Shown in pieces: positions 20,651 through 32,243 of a DNA stretch of 64,000 nt. The notes beneath the pieces were generated by a model, which did not search any database, was not told the DNA's origin, and worked only from the letters and a program-made list of their open reading frames with translations. A program made the translations under genes and the position numbers. This stretch comes from Zeugodacus cucurbitae (taxonomy: Eukaryota > Arthropoda > Insecta > Diptera > Tephritidae), in the NCBI RefSeq assembly GCF_028554725.1, contig NC_071668.1, positions 52,867,732-52,931,731 on the forward strand. The letters are read 5' to 3'. Position 1 is the stretch's first letter, and each line of letters starts with the position of its first letter.

Positions 20651-22081
20651 ATGGATTGGTTTGTCAATGCCGGCATCAAATGCCCTTTTCAAATTAACTT
20701 AGAGCAAAATTTAATTAAAAATATATATTCGTTATCAAATTTACTTACGGCGACTGAAGATTGTGAGCGCGAAATAAAAATGGCTGGCAATCCTATGATG
20801 TGCGATTGTAAATTGGCTTGGATATTCAATGATAATTTACACACACTTTTTAGTGATTTAAAATGTAATCAGACATCAACCAAACTATTGACGGATATCG
20901 CACAGCTTGAACGCAATGAACTGTGTGCTTGCCAACCGGTAATGTGCCCCAAAAAATGCAATTGTTACATACAATCTAAGTCACTGATCATCAATTGCTA
21001 CGATGGACAACTCGACGTTATCGAACAGCTGCCACGTACCGAGCAAGTTTCGCTCGTTTCGCAACTCTACGCTTCGAACAATAAAATTACGAATATAAGT
21101 CTCTTTCAACTGCCGACCAACTTAACGGCTTTGGATCTTCGAAATAATTATTTAGAATCATTAAGTACTGAATTTTTGCGTGCAATTCTTAATGACAGCT
21201 CAAAACTAGAGACTTTGTATCTCAGTGAAAATCTTTTGTTTTGCGACTGTGCTGCGCAGGATTTGATATACACCGTTCGTGTACATCGGAAACGCATTCC
21301 TGATGTTGAACAGTTACACTGTGTTAATCTACAGAATGTTACACTCCTAACAGCAAATGTGGGAGAATTATGTCAAACTGCTGTTAATGTGGAGCGTTAT
21401 CAATATATGATCGCAATTGGCACTACTGTAGTGGTTATCATTATTATTTTACTTATTATTGCCGCACTCTACTATAAATATCAAACGGAAGTGAAAATCT
21501 GGTTATATGGTCACAACATATTCAGCTGTTGCATTCATGAATTAGAGCTGGATGAGAATAAAACATTCGATGCGTTTATCTCATATTCGCACCAGGATGC
21601 TGACTTCGTCAACCACACACTACTGCCGCAACTTGAACAGAGCGAGCCACCATTTTGTGTATGCACGCACGAACGCAACTGGCTTGCGGGCGCTTATATA
21701 CCTGAACAAATTATCGAATCGGTCGATCAATCGCGTCGTACGATCATTGTGCTCTCGCAACACTTCATCGAATCGGATTGGGCGCGTATGGAGTTTCGCA
21801 CAGCGCATCAATGCTCTATGAAGGAAGGTCGTGCGCGTATAATTATGATTAAATATGGTGAACTTACGAATACTGAGTTATTAGATAAGGATTTAAAGGC
21901 ATATCTGGATATGAACACATATTTGGATTGGCAAGATCCTAGATTTTGGGATAAATTACGGTATGCCATGCCACATAAAATGGGTAGAGAACAGCATGCA
22001 GGTATGTTAGAAGTTGGCGGCAGAATGTTAGTTGTGGGACAAGATTTGTCATTTCCGCAACAAGAGAGCTTAAATTTGTGA
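20651..22081 (+). CDS. Open 3' half of Toll copy 2: juxtamembrane LRRs, transmembrane helix and TIR domain
   Basis: 476 codons open from an ATG within the LRR region to TGA. Residues about 1-70 finish the first LRR block and its CT cap; 80-250 hold the LRR-NT, short LRRs and second LRR-CT; about 253-277 (IAIGTTVVVIIIILLIIAAL) is a membrane helix. About 304-440 is the TIR with box 1 FDAFISYS, the BB-loop segment ERNWLAGAYIPEQ and box 3 FWDKLR. All TIR landmarks are intact, in contrast to the damaged upstream half. The ATG is internal (no signal peptide), so this is the surviving part of the gene rather than a proven separate protein. The short Gln-rich C-terminal tail follows the TIR. Confidence 0.6.
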   Translation: MDWFVNAGIKCPFQINLEQNLIKNIYSLSNLLTATEDCEREIKMAGNPMMCDCKLAWIFNDNLHTLFSDLKCNQTSTKLLTDIAQLERNELCACQPVMCPKKCNCYIQSKSLIINCYDGQLDVIEQLPRTEQVSLVSQLYASNNKITNISLFQLPTNLTALDLRNNYLESLSTEFLRAILNDSSKLETLYLSENLLFCDCAAQDLIYTVRVHRKRIPDVEQLHCVNLQNVTLLTANVGELCQTAVNVERYQYMIAIGTTVVVIIIILLIIAALYYKYQTEVKIWLYGHNIFSCCIHELELDENKTFDAFISYSHQDADFVNHTLLPQLEQSEPPFCVCTHERNWLAGAYIPEQIIESVDQSRRTIIVLSQHFIESDWARMEFRTAHQCSMKEGRARIIMIKYGELTNTELLDKDLKAYLDMNTYLDWQDPRFWDKLRYAMPHKMGREQHAGMLEVGGRMLVVGQDLSFPQQESLNL

Positions 22082-22221
22082 TAGGAGTGAAGATGTTATA
22101 AGATCTTCTGTATATTTATATATGTATATCATTTTAAAATTAATTTAGTAGAAATGTAAAGTAAACATTTATTAAATGTAGTATAAGTACTATGTGAAGT
22201 TGTGAGAAACTGTCGCATAAG

Positions 22222-22227
22222 AATAAA
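22222..22227 (+). promoter_or_regulatory. Polyadenylation signal of Toll copy 2
   Basis: AATAAA 141 bases after the TGA, a normal distance for a short fly 3' UTR. Role inferred from position. Confidence 0.4.
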
Positions 22228-22424
22228 AATGTAATCATATACGTGATCGAGTAGTTCCAGAGATATGGCTTTTAACCTAAAATTTTTATACCAATCTGAA
22301 TTTTAACAGTGGCGTTTGGCATATCATCTCCGTACCCATCACATAATTTTCGTCTTGCATTCATACCTGTTTTAAAGTAGTTAGGAAAAACATAAGAAAA
22401 ATATATTTGTAACCTACAATTAAT

Positions 22425-23345
22425 GTGTAGAAGTTCACGTAAGTTAGGAAATTTCCTGACTGTCATTCACTTGGGAGAGGCCAGGAACGATTCTTTGCAT
22501 ATGGCTCAAGCAACTCACGACTTCCGGTCTTAGACCAAGTATTGTGTGGGTTGCTGACACACATACGTTTATAGGCGAGCTAAAGTGAGAAGGCGAGTCC
22601 CGCATATGCGGTTGAACGTAGGGTTTGGGACACACCATATACCAGCATAAGAAAATACATCAAGGTACTTGGCTGTCCCTAGATCGAATCACACGAAACC
22701 AGATCGATCATGTTGTGATAGATAGACGGCATGTGTCCAGTGTTTTGATGTGCGTACGCTCCGTGGTCCCAACATCGACTCGGACCACTATCTTGTAGCA
22801 GCTAAGATACGCACCCGCCTCTGTGCAGCAAAGCGCGCACGTCAACAAAAACAAGGAAGGTTCGACATCGAAAACAGATGTTTCATTAACCGATCATGAA
22901 GAAATTCGAGTAGCAATTATCCGCTTGAAGAACAACAAAGCGGCGGGCGCCGATGCAAGTGGACCTGGAAAATCAACAACTGACCAGATATTCACCATGC
23001 ACCAAATCTTGGAGAAGACCCGTGAAAAGAGGATCGACACACACCATCTCATGGTCGACTTTAAAACTGCTTTCTACAGCACGAAAAGTAGCTGCCTCTA
23101 TGCCTGACGTCTGAATTTGGTATCCCTACAAAACTAATACGGCTGTGTTAGTTGACGTTGAGCAACACCAAAAGCTTCGTCATAATCGGGATCTCACTAT
23201 CGTGTGACTTCTTTAACCTGATGCTGGAAAAAATTATTCGAGATGCAGAGCTAAACAGAGAAGATACAATCTTTTATAAAAGTGCACAGCTACTGGCGTA
23301 CGCCGATGACATTGATATCATTGGAAAAAACACCAGCCCCGTTAG
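22425..23345 (+). mobile_element. RTE-like LINE fragment L4 (5' UTR, endonuclease end and RT pieces)
   Basis: Starts at ATGTGTAGAAGTTCACG, the same 5' end as copy L8, so the true LINE 5' end is present. The UTR (to about 22640) includes GACTTCCGGTCTTAGACCAAGTAT. Then come the endonuclease end (QIDHVVIDRRHVSS-like codons, near 22700), LVAAKIRTRLCAAK (22797), a deletion to TDVSLTDHEEIRVAIIRLKN, another deletion, GPGKSTTDQIFTMHQILEKT, and finally the AYADDIDIIG motif near 23300. Multiple internal deletions and frameshifts make it non-coding. It ends just after YADD. Confidence 0.85.
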
Positions 23346-24199
23346 TTCTGTATGCTATGCAGTTGTGAAAAAGTATCACAACAAAGCAGGGATAAAAAAC
23401 TTTGGAAAGTACATTATAAATACGAGTAATGATGAAACAGTACAGTACAGTTCTCAAATCGACATATCTCAAAACAACTTGATTATTTTGCAACATACCG
23501 ATTAATTTAATTATTTTGCAATCGCTACCGAATGTTGCAAAAATATATATAAAATTCTTCATATCATTTACGGTATAAACTAAAAAAAAAAATGTATATA
23601 TTAGTTTTATAAGGATAAATATATAAACTGATATATTTTAATGAAACCTTAAATAATTTGCGAATATTTTTGCCTTAGACTGTTTTGTCACATATGAAGA
23701 TTAAATTGTGTTTCGTTCTGGTTGACATCGTGAACTATTCGAAGATAAGGAAATGAAAAAAACTGACTAAAATCAGATTGTGATAAATAGACAGCTCTCT
23801 AAAAAGTGAATGCTGCCACATACAAAGTTAAATTTTTAAAGAAATTCACACTAATTTCTAATTTATCAACAGTTACTTTAGACAGATTTATGTGTATATT
23901 TTCTAGCGGTTTCAAATATAACCGTTATCTGGAAGGTGGTTGTGATTATCAGCCCTACTTCCTCGTTATTTGCCTCAACAATGAAATGAAAAATGTGCTC
24001 AAATAATTTGGTTTCATAGTTGGAGAACAGCAGTTTTTGTGTTGTATAGCTGAGATATTGCGAGATGACGTATACGAGCTTAAGTGGATAGAGGTAGTCA
24101 GAGACACGAAAAATGAAAACTTTTCGTTTTCTATTAAGTCATGTTATTTTACAAAAGTAATAATATTACAAGAAAGTTAAAAAAAATTTAAATTATATA

Positions 24200-24560
24200 A
24201 AAAAATTATAGCTGTAGCTGTTTAGATAATCCTGGGACGGATCGAAGCCTTTTTCTTTTTTTTCAAAAATTAACAATATGGCGGCCTAAGGAAGTTTTTT
24301 TCGAAATTTGAATAAAAGCTTTGACCCGGCACAGGATAATTATGTATTATAAAATCTGTAGAAATTTCATTCAAATCTACTGAAGGGTTTTCGAGTTACA
24401 TCAGTTCAAAGAGCATAGTTTTGAAAAAAAAACGCATTTAAAGTTTCACACTGGCGTGCTGGAGTGAAGAGCGTTCGAATAACTCGAAAAGTAATTATCG
24501 TATCAACTTCCAGATATTACACTTAACGAAAAAAAAAAATTGAAAATCCTGACCACCCCT
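24200..24560. repeat. Possible TE-derived repeat block
   Basis: Contains GAAGGGTTTTCGAGTTACATCAG, CAAAGAGCATAGTTTTGA, AAAACGCATTTAAAGTTTC and AATAACTCGAAAAGTAATT. This style of wording is familiar from dispersed insect repeats, but only one copy lies in this window, so it is weakly supported. Confidence 0.3.
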
Positions 24561-26678
24561 AACACCTTAAAAGTTATCTCTTGCATAGACCAATAGATGG
24601 GCATACAGTCATCAGTAAATGAATATCGTCGAACCAAGTGTGCTTTTACTGTGGTCTGTTATTTTTGTGCTTTACCGTACCTGATATCATGACATGAGGA
24701 TTTAAATCATTCCATCCTCAGAGAGTATACCAGAAATATAATTTCTATGCAATTATGTTTCATAAACATGATCCAATCTGACACTGTCAGAAAAGTTTCA
24801 ATTCAAAATATCTTATACTTATCTTTCTCCATAACTTAAATTTTCCATAAAAAAATCAATTTCTAAATATCGACCAATTTATGTAGATAGTCATGCGGAC
24901 ATTACATTTACACAGGTTCTTTTGAGACAAACAATCGATCACCCTAATAGGTGTACGTATTTTTATAAAACTCCAGCTTTGTCGTAAATGTTTCGCGACC
25001 TTAAGCAGAGCGACAAGGCGATGAAACATGCATAAATCATTTGCGCTGTCAACGATATTCCACGTGATTTTGTATTTGAAAATTTATAATATGTACATAT
25101 TTTGCAAGTGTAAAGGAAAATAAATAAATTGAAAAATAGCCGACAGGAAGAAAAATGATGCCCAAGTCAAATTGGAAGGTAGCCGGAAGGCGTGGTAAAA
25201 ACGGACTATTAAAAGTGCGGCCAGTAATCAATTGTAATTACACATACAGACATGCATGAGACTGTGCTACAGATTATATACATACACACATATATACAAT
25301 GTTGGTAGCTACCGTAAAGCGCATGCATGTTTCACCGAAATATGTAAAAATTTGACAGCAACTTGGACTTCAGCAGAGAGAACTATATTATATGTATGTT
25401 TAAACATATATAAATATTCATATATGTGCATTGTAAACTTGAATAAAAAAGCAACTGAGTTACTACACACTTCTGCTTGTATTTGCAAGTTACACTCTAT
25501 CCAATTTCTAAACTTACATGTATGAGTATGTTTTAATGTATCTGTGTGCTCGTCCACTTTGTGTTGGCGCTAATGTGGCACAACAATCAATCATTATCAA
25601 TCTGCTAAGTGCTGTTCAAGGCATTTAACGTTTTTGTTGTTATTGTGAACGTAGTTGACGACGCTTACTTTGAGCAACTTGCATTTTTACCATATACAAA
25701 GCTCTGTGTATGTACCCACACAGGTGTGTGAATGCTGTCCAAAGTGACAGCACGCCTGAAAGTGGACTTCTTATATGCTAGTAGATGTGTGTATATGTCA
25801 CCGTAACGGTAAATAGTAGTTATAGTTAAAATATTTTATTTTATTTGTCTTTATTTTTATATTTCACTCAATATATTGTACATACATGTATTTTATTGAA
25901 TGAACGACGATAGCCAAAAAGCATCTGCTAGCTGTCATTCGATATTTGCGCACGTGTTTGTTATTGTGTACATTGGTGTATTGGAAAAATCTCTGCTAAA
26001 TGTGTGACAGGAGTATAATTTACCTTGACGCTTTCAAATTCACAACGGTCTAGTTTTCATATATTCTACACGTCCATCTCTCCCGGTGGAACTATCGTTC
26101 ATTTCAATGCAATCGAATGGAATATTTGAAAGCAATACAATTCATACATACATATATACCCATGTGTAAGTATATAATATATTATATAACATATAAAAAT
26201 ATATCTACATATGTTTTTAGTTAGTTTTGCTTGTTGACAGCCTTGATGTAGCGTTTAGAGAGAAAGCAAAAACAACAATTTATTTGGATTATTGGTTATT
26301 TGGAAAAAATAGTTAGAAAACATTGTAACGTGCTTTTTGAGCTTAAATTTTGTGGTACATAACAATTTGAGTTCAACATACTTACACTAGTGTATCTAAG
26401 GAATCCTATTACTCTGAGTTCAGTTAGTATTTCTTGTGCTAGTAGCTGGTTTTAACAGAAAGATTGGTTGGCCTACTTCGTTCTGAGGGAGAGTTGATTA
26501 ACACAAGCTACATTAAAAAAAAAAATATTTTTGAATTTGTCAAAAGTAAGGTATGACAATGTCGTGCCAACATAATTTTGAGTTAGATACTGTCATTCAT
26601 TTATGAAACGATCACTGTTATTTGACTGAAAACAACAAGTTATTATTTCTCTTGTTTACTTAAATATCGGTGTTTGTT

Positions 26679-26866
26679 AGTGATGAGCGATATTGTTTTT
26701 TAACAATCACAGTGATTTCGTTTATTTTATTTTTAAATAACTGTGATTTTATATTGCCATTGCGGTCACAACTCAGTGAACTCCTATAGCCACTGTGATC
26801 GAATTAGAATGACATGTGAAAAAATTACGGTGAAAAATTCACCGTAGTGCAATATCGCTCATCGCT
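26679..26866. mobile_element. hAT-like miniature inverted-repeat element
   Basis: About 188 bp bounded by inverted repeats AGTGATGAGCGATATTG (26679-26695) and CAATATCGCTCATCGCT (26850-26866), one mismatch over 17 bases. Inside are CACAGTGATTT / AACTGTGATTTTATATTG and an ACGGTGAAAAATTCACCGT hairpin. A related piece lies at 56945-57239. No coding capacity. An 8-bp duplication expected for hAT is not clear. Confidence 0.6.
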
Positions 26867-27035
26867 TGTGGTTGTTATAACTCCGAAATGGCTCTCAAGG
26901 TTCTCTTTATATTTGGAAATACGAAAAAGTCGCACACGTCTGCCATCGTTTTAGTATTGTTTTTGGCAAAGAATTCACGAACAAGGTACGAATTGTTGGA
27001 TTTTTACCAACGAAAATCATCAAGCTCATTAAAGC

Positions 27036-27360
27036 ACATCTAACCATAGCGGCTGCTACAGACAAAGCAGACCTCTCCCATCAGGAACACCGCTTCTTTG
27101 TACAGGGATGCTGACCTGACTAACTGTGGATGCCGTGGTGCCAACCCGCGCTTTCGCAGCTTGGAGGGGGACCAGGATTTCCTCTTATCACCCTTATGAA
27201 AACCGCGGAGATGGCCGCCGCGACAGGGTTTCACTCAACGTGGGAGATGACTCCATATTCCAAGGCGAGGGTTGACGCACGCCCTTATGAGACAATGCGT
27301 TCAGAGCCGAACAGCGCAAAGAAGGAGTTCTCTCAACCTACCACATCAACTTGACGGGAG
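27036..27360. other. GC-rich island, probable TE remnant
   Basis: Clearly richer in GC than its neighbours, with a minus-strand frame reading KGDKRKSWSPSKLRKRGLAP and then EVCFVCSSRYG. The style resembles ORF1 or leader sequence of insect LINEs, but no diagnostic motif is present. Confidence 0.3.
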
Positions 27361-30300
27361 ACGGGAGAAGATAACGGGAGAAGAACGTACTCATAGGCTT
27401 GCCAAGGTTTTAACGGGACGGATTCAGCCTTGGCATTAACACACCACACCATTTCTGCAGAGTGTCACCCCTACATAGTCAGGTGGCGGGATACCACGAC
27501 CACCAGCACAGATCGAATGCTTGTAAGTTTGCAAAGGCAGGCACTTTAGTTTCACTATTAACAGAATGCATACAGGTGGGAGCTGACTTCTTGCGGTTTA
27601 CTGCAGAATAGCAGCTAACTTGGTGAGCTGGTCAACTGGTGGCTCTTGCAATTGAGTTCTTCGCTCACATCAATCCTTTGGGTATTTTCATTGAATCAAA
27701 TTGGATCTTACACCTTCGCACAATTAGCGGGAATAGAGATAACACCTTAAGCAAATTGATGATGTGCTGTTACCTCGTGTTTTTTTTTTTAAAGAACTGT
27801 CCCTGAGAGTTTAAGTGTGACCTCACATTTTTAGGGATTGACAATAGGGTTTAACCTAACTGATATCACTTTGTATAGTCATCTGCATAGGGACTATCTC
27901 AGAAGCGAATTACTTTCTTGAAAAACTAAAGAACTTTAAATAATTAAACTTTTCCAGATAATATCTTTGATGCATATGATTGTTATTGAGGCCTACTTCA
28001 TACGTACGCAAAAATTTATTATTTTATTTTCTCTAATCAATGAAAGCTTCATTCATACCCACAATTTGTTTAAAATATAATCACATTATATAATTTAAGT
28101 AGTAATTACATAAGTGTTCTTTAATATACAGCCTGGTGGAGGATTGAATTTGGCGCACCTTTAGCTGACGTTGCCGATTTGCAACGAATGCGAATGTTAA
28201 TTGCCAAATCCCAGGCATATTCGTTAATCGTTGGTAATAAATTTGCTTTATTGCCAATTTCCACTTCATTATTAGCTTAACTGATGTTAAATTTTTCCGC
28301 CGCCCACAAACACAAATACAAATACAAGCAAACCAACAGTACACAAACACAAGTCTGCACATAGCACATGAGTACATACATCAATACATATGTATCTAGA
28401 GCAAACAAAAATCCACGAAATTTCGCTAAGCTGAAGCTATGAGTTAATGTTTGTTTGTACATATTTGTGGTACACATGTACCTATGTTTGTGTATGCATT
28501 CGTACGGCGCCGGAATCGTTGCTGCTAAACAGAGTCGTAAATATCGCCGACAACCGCATAGCCAAGCAGGAAGCTATCGAAGCTGGACGCCGGACGCTAA
28601 TGCCACTATGTATTGGTCATTCCGCTGTGTCTGCTGCAAACGCCAGCCGCTAGCCACTAGTTTGGTTAGGTGTTGCTGAGTTGCGCTGCTATAGCTATAG
28701 CTATACAAACACACATACACTGTTACATACGTGTATGGACGGGCACTTATTGCAAACTTTTAATATACTGACCTGATGTGGCGGTATTTAACAGACTCAT
28801 TCATTTTGTTAATTTCTTTTTCGATTTCTCTTACGTTTCCACCATCATCGACAATTTCCAGGTGCTTATCACAGTTGTGTGTGTAAATGTTATGGTGACT
28901 GTGTGCGGGTGTTCGTTGGCGCGCTTTAATTCTAGCCAAGTCGAACGGCACACTGAACTTTACTGAACTGGCAATCTTCGAAATTTATGGATTCCCAGTT
29001 GGATTATAGCGACTTTAGAGCAAAAATAAAAAAAAATACAAATATAAGAAATTAAGCACAAAGGATATGGCTGCACACATATACAAACATATTTACGCAA
29101 GCATTTAATTTTGTGTCTGTTAATATGGCTGTAAATGTGTACATAAGCACCATTGAGCTATACCATAAGCGCATAACGACTTTCTCACACATATACCATA
29201 CATAAGTGTAAATATGTGTGTGTGTGTATGCGCACTTGTGTATACCCACAATTAGTTTATGTGCTCAGCTCGTTTACCGAAGACAATAGCAATTAGGAAC
29301 AAATACATTTTCCACAGTTTCTTCCATTCTTTTTTCGTAAATTTTCTTCATTTTTTGCTTTTGTTCTCGTCGACTTTATTTTCGGTTTTTTTACTGCATT
29401 TATTTTTTAAATCTGTCGACTTTTTGCTTCATTTAAGCGCATACTAAGCTCACATTTTTTACTTTTCAGTTTTATTTATTCCACAATTTCTCGATAACTA
29501 AAGCTTTTTCAAGTCATTTGGGCGTATTGTTAGTGCTATCCTGTGGATTATTTTATCTTCTTCATTGCATATGCTTTTTTTGTCTTTCGGCAGGATATTG
29601 ACAATATTTAAAGCGCTTAGTTAGTCGAAACTTTACGATAGTCATACTGTGCTTTTGTGTTTGTGCATTTTAAATTGCAATTGAGGCTTTTGTGGTATAA
29701 AAATTAAATTTAAAATTTAAATTGCCTTTTCTGTCATTCATAAATGCAATTTAAAGACAAACAAGCAATTTTTGAAAATTTGAAAAAATATTTGTGGCAT
29801 CGTACTGGAGAAAAACAAAATTTTAAACAGGTAATTATCAATAGTTGAGAGCAAGAGATACACGTGTATGTGGTTCCAGAATCTGATGGAATCATGCCTG
29901 CAGAATATTTTGATATACACCCTATATATATGTCGAGCTAACGTTTTTTTAGTATATCGCTGTTTTTCAGTGAAAAAAAGAGAGGAGTACAGAATAAAAT
30001 TTATATGTGTATGTTAGCATGTTAGTCTCAATGGTTTTGCTAAATTAAACTCAGTGATTTAATCCATTTCAGCGTTAATCAGGAGCATTCAGGACCGACG
30101 AGAAGAAGATTCGTTGCGTTAAGTAAATGGTTAATTAGAAAAAACTTTTACTAAAATTTTGCTTAATATATATTCATATCTCAGATAACGAATATAGAAA
30201 ATAAAAGTAATCCATTTGATGAGTGTGTGGTTAAATGAAAAGCCTGCCCCTCACATTCCACAACACTGCCACACAACATTAGCAAAAGTATATCACTGAT

Positions 30301-31263
30301 ACACTATATTTACCACACTCACCACTTCACAGAAGAGAACGCCACGCGCCAATACATCCACAGTAACATCATATCCGACGACACTGGGAAATAAACCCAC
30401 AATCCGAATTAAAATCTAGTAGCTACCAAAATCGACTTTCCTCTCTCTCCGGAACAAAAATAAATATGTATAACACCACCAAGAACACCGTCTAGAAATA
30501 ATTAATTACAGTACATTTTTTCCTCTAAAGCTTTTGTGGTCCACCATATACTGATATATAGATATATGGTTATATAAATTCGCTTACATTAGTTTAACTG
30601 TATTACGTATATTACCGATAAGAACCGTTGTTTTTTGAATGGAACTAAGCGCAATGTGACATTGTGTAGTCGCTGTCCATCAATATATTGAATTGTCCTT
30701 GTTGTATTCGCAGCAGCTATGCAAATATCTTTTACGATGACATGCCCTGTCACTCTTGTACTCATACATATGTGTGTGTCATTTCCCAATCTTCTTAAAG
30801 CGTAGTGGACATGCTTTGTTGCATAACTTCCTTGGTCACTGGACAGCCACCACAAATGACCTGATTTACAACTGCCCTTTGTGGTTGTCAGTCAACTTAT
30901 TAGTCACCACAGCCACGACATCCTTCTCAGTACTCAACTCTGATGTGTTATGTTCATAACAATAACAAAGTGTGAATACAGTAGCGACCAAGGCAAATTA
31001 CTAATTCTCTGTCCCAGAATGAAGAAGCAGAACAATCTTACTGCTATGCGTAGTATAAGCACAGTGGTTTGGGTAGACAGATTGCTAGGAAATGTTATAT
31101 TGATCATAGGAACCAAAGATAATCACAATAGGACAAATCAAAAATCAGAAGTTCGGATATATCTATTCAATTCAAATGTAATTTGAAGTATTTAGGCCAC
31201 CCTTGCGCAGAAAACTACAATAACCAGTTGCTCCTGTTGTCAAAACCTACCGATTATGATTAT
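27361..31263. other. Intergenic or intronic DNA, no gene recognised
   Basis: Low-complexity TGTG/TATG stretches (28290-28500, 29060-29240), TAGCTA repeats near 28690, and pyrimidine-rich DNA at 29300-29420. A 36-base stretch at about 30515-30550 reads QYMVDHKSFRGKK on the minus strand and resembles the piggyBac SFRGKKWW region. A minus-strand frame at 30855-30589 (TRVTGHVIVKDICIAAANTT) looks protein-like but was not recognised. Confidence 0.4.
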
Positions 31264-31300
31264 TATACTCTCGCAACAAAGTTGCTAAGAGAGTATTATA

Positions 31301-32243
31301 AAGGGTGATTTTTTAAGAGCTTGATAACTTTTTTAAAAAAAAAAACGCATAAAATTTGCAAAATCTCATCGGTTCTTTATTTGAAACGTTAGATTGGTTC
31401 ATGACATTTACTTTTTGAAGATAATTTCATTTAAATGTTGACCGCGGCTGCGTCTTAGGTGGTACATTCGGAAAGTCCAATTTTGGGCAACTTTTTCGAG
31501 CATTTCGGCCGGAATAGCCCGAATTTCTTCGGAAATGTTGTCTTCCAAAGCTGGAATAGTTGCTGGCTTATTTCTGTAGACTTTAGACTTGACGTAGCCC
31601 CACAAAAAATAGTCTAAAGGCGTTAAATCGCATGATCTTGGTGGCCAACTTACGGGTCCATTTCTTGAGATGAATTGTTCTCCGAAGTTTTCCCTCAAAA
31701 TGGCCATAGAATCGCGAGCTGTGTGGCATGTAGCGCCATCTTGTTGAAACCACATGTCAACCAAGTTCAGTTCTTCCATTTTTGGCAACAAAAAGTTTGT
31801 TAGCATCGAACGATAGCGATCGCCATTCACCGGAACATTGCGTCCAACAGCATCTTTGAAAAAATACGGTCCAATGATTCCACCAGCGTACAAACCACAC
31901 CAAACAGTGCATTTTTCGGGATGCATGGGCAGTTCTTGAACGGCTTCTGGTTGCTCTTCACCCCAAATGCGGCAATTTTGCTTATTTACGTAGCCATTCA
32001 ACCAGAAATGAGCCTCATCGCTGAACAAAATTTGTCGATAAAAAAGCGGATTTCACATTTCGAATCGAACACTGATTTTGGTAATAAAATTCAATGATTT
32101 GCAAGCGTTGCTCGTTAGTAAGTCTATTCATGATGAAATGTCAAAGCATACTGAGCATCTTTCTCTTTGACACCATGTCTGAAATCCCACGTGATCTGTC
32201 AAATACTAATGCATGAAAATCCTAACCTCAAAAAAATCACCCG
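31301..32243 (-). mobile_element. mariner-type element, internally deleted
   Basis: Ends carry GGGTGATTTTTT at the left and its complement AAAAAATCACCC at the right, next to TA-containing family A sequence, as expected for Tc1/mariner insertion at TA. The body is about 0.94 kb. It encodes a transposase on the minus strand whose N-terminal two thirds has been deleted. Confidence 0.88.
31408..32131 (-). pseudogene. mariner-type transposase, internal deletion
   Basis: A proper start at 32131 gives MNRLTNEQRLQIIEFYYQNQ, the beginning of the first helix-turn-helix, but after about 38 codons it hits a stop. The second part, in another frame, starts at FSDEAHFWLNGYVNKQN (first catalytic Asp), then WFQQDGATCHTARDSM (second), then SCDLTPLDYFLWGYVKSKVY (third Asp, 36 residues after the second). 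It ends at HLRRSRGQHLNEIIFKK. The missing region would hold most of the DNA-binding domain. The junction lies around the codons for SAFLS and ILFSDEAHF. The catalytic part is unbroken, which suggests a fairly recent element or deletion derivative. The DDD spacing and TIR do not let me name the subfamily safely. Confidence 0.85.

Larger units (their letters stand above)
18285..22081 (+). pseudogene. Toll-like receptor copy 2, nearly complete but disrupted
   Basis: Single-pass receptor of the Toll/Spatzle innate immunity and patterning pathway. Parts in order: ATG 18285 and a signal peptide that hits TAA at codon 11 (18315-18317; copy 1 has TTA there); N-terminal Cys domain to about 18810; a 1.2-kb family A insertion (18820-20028); leucine-rich repeats (about 20030-20572); an in-frame TAA at 20573-20575 where copy 1 has CAA (Gln); more LRR, an LRR-CT (MMCDCKLAW), LRR-NT (CPKKCNC), short LRRs and a second LRR-CT (FCDCAAQD); transmembrane segment and TIR; TGA at 22079. 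The frame is otherwise kept across the second nonsense codon. The TIR resembles Drosophila Toll-1 (FDAFISYS, VCTHERNWLAGAYIPE, FWDKLR). Most likely a young pseudogene. Splicing out of the insert or restart at the ATG at 18318 cannot be excluded. Confidence 0.85.
23346..27035. other. Intergenic or intronic DNA, no gene recognised
   Basis: AT-rich with CATA/TGTA microsatellite stretches (25220-25560, 26140-26210). A miniature hAT-like element lies at 26679-26866 and a repeat-like block at about 24200-24560. No exon with coding-like third-position composition was found by eye. Confidence 0.5.

Noticed and set aside
22823..23107. Small protein AGADASGPGKSTTDQIF as a novel gene
   Set aside because: It is LINE RT sequence joined by internal deletions in copy L4.
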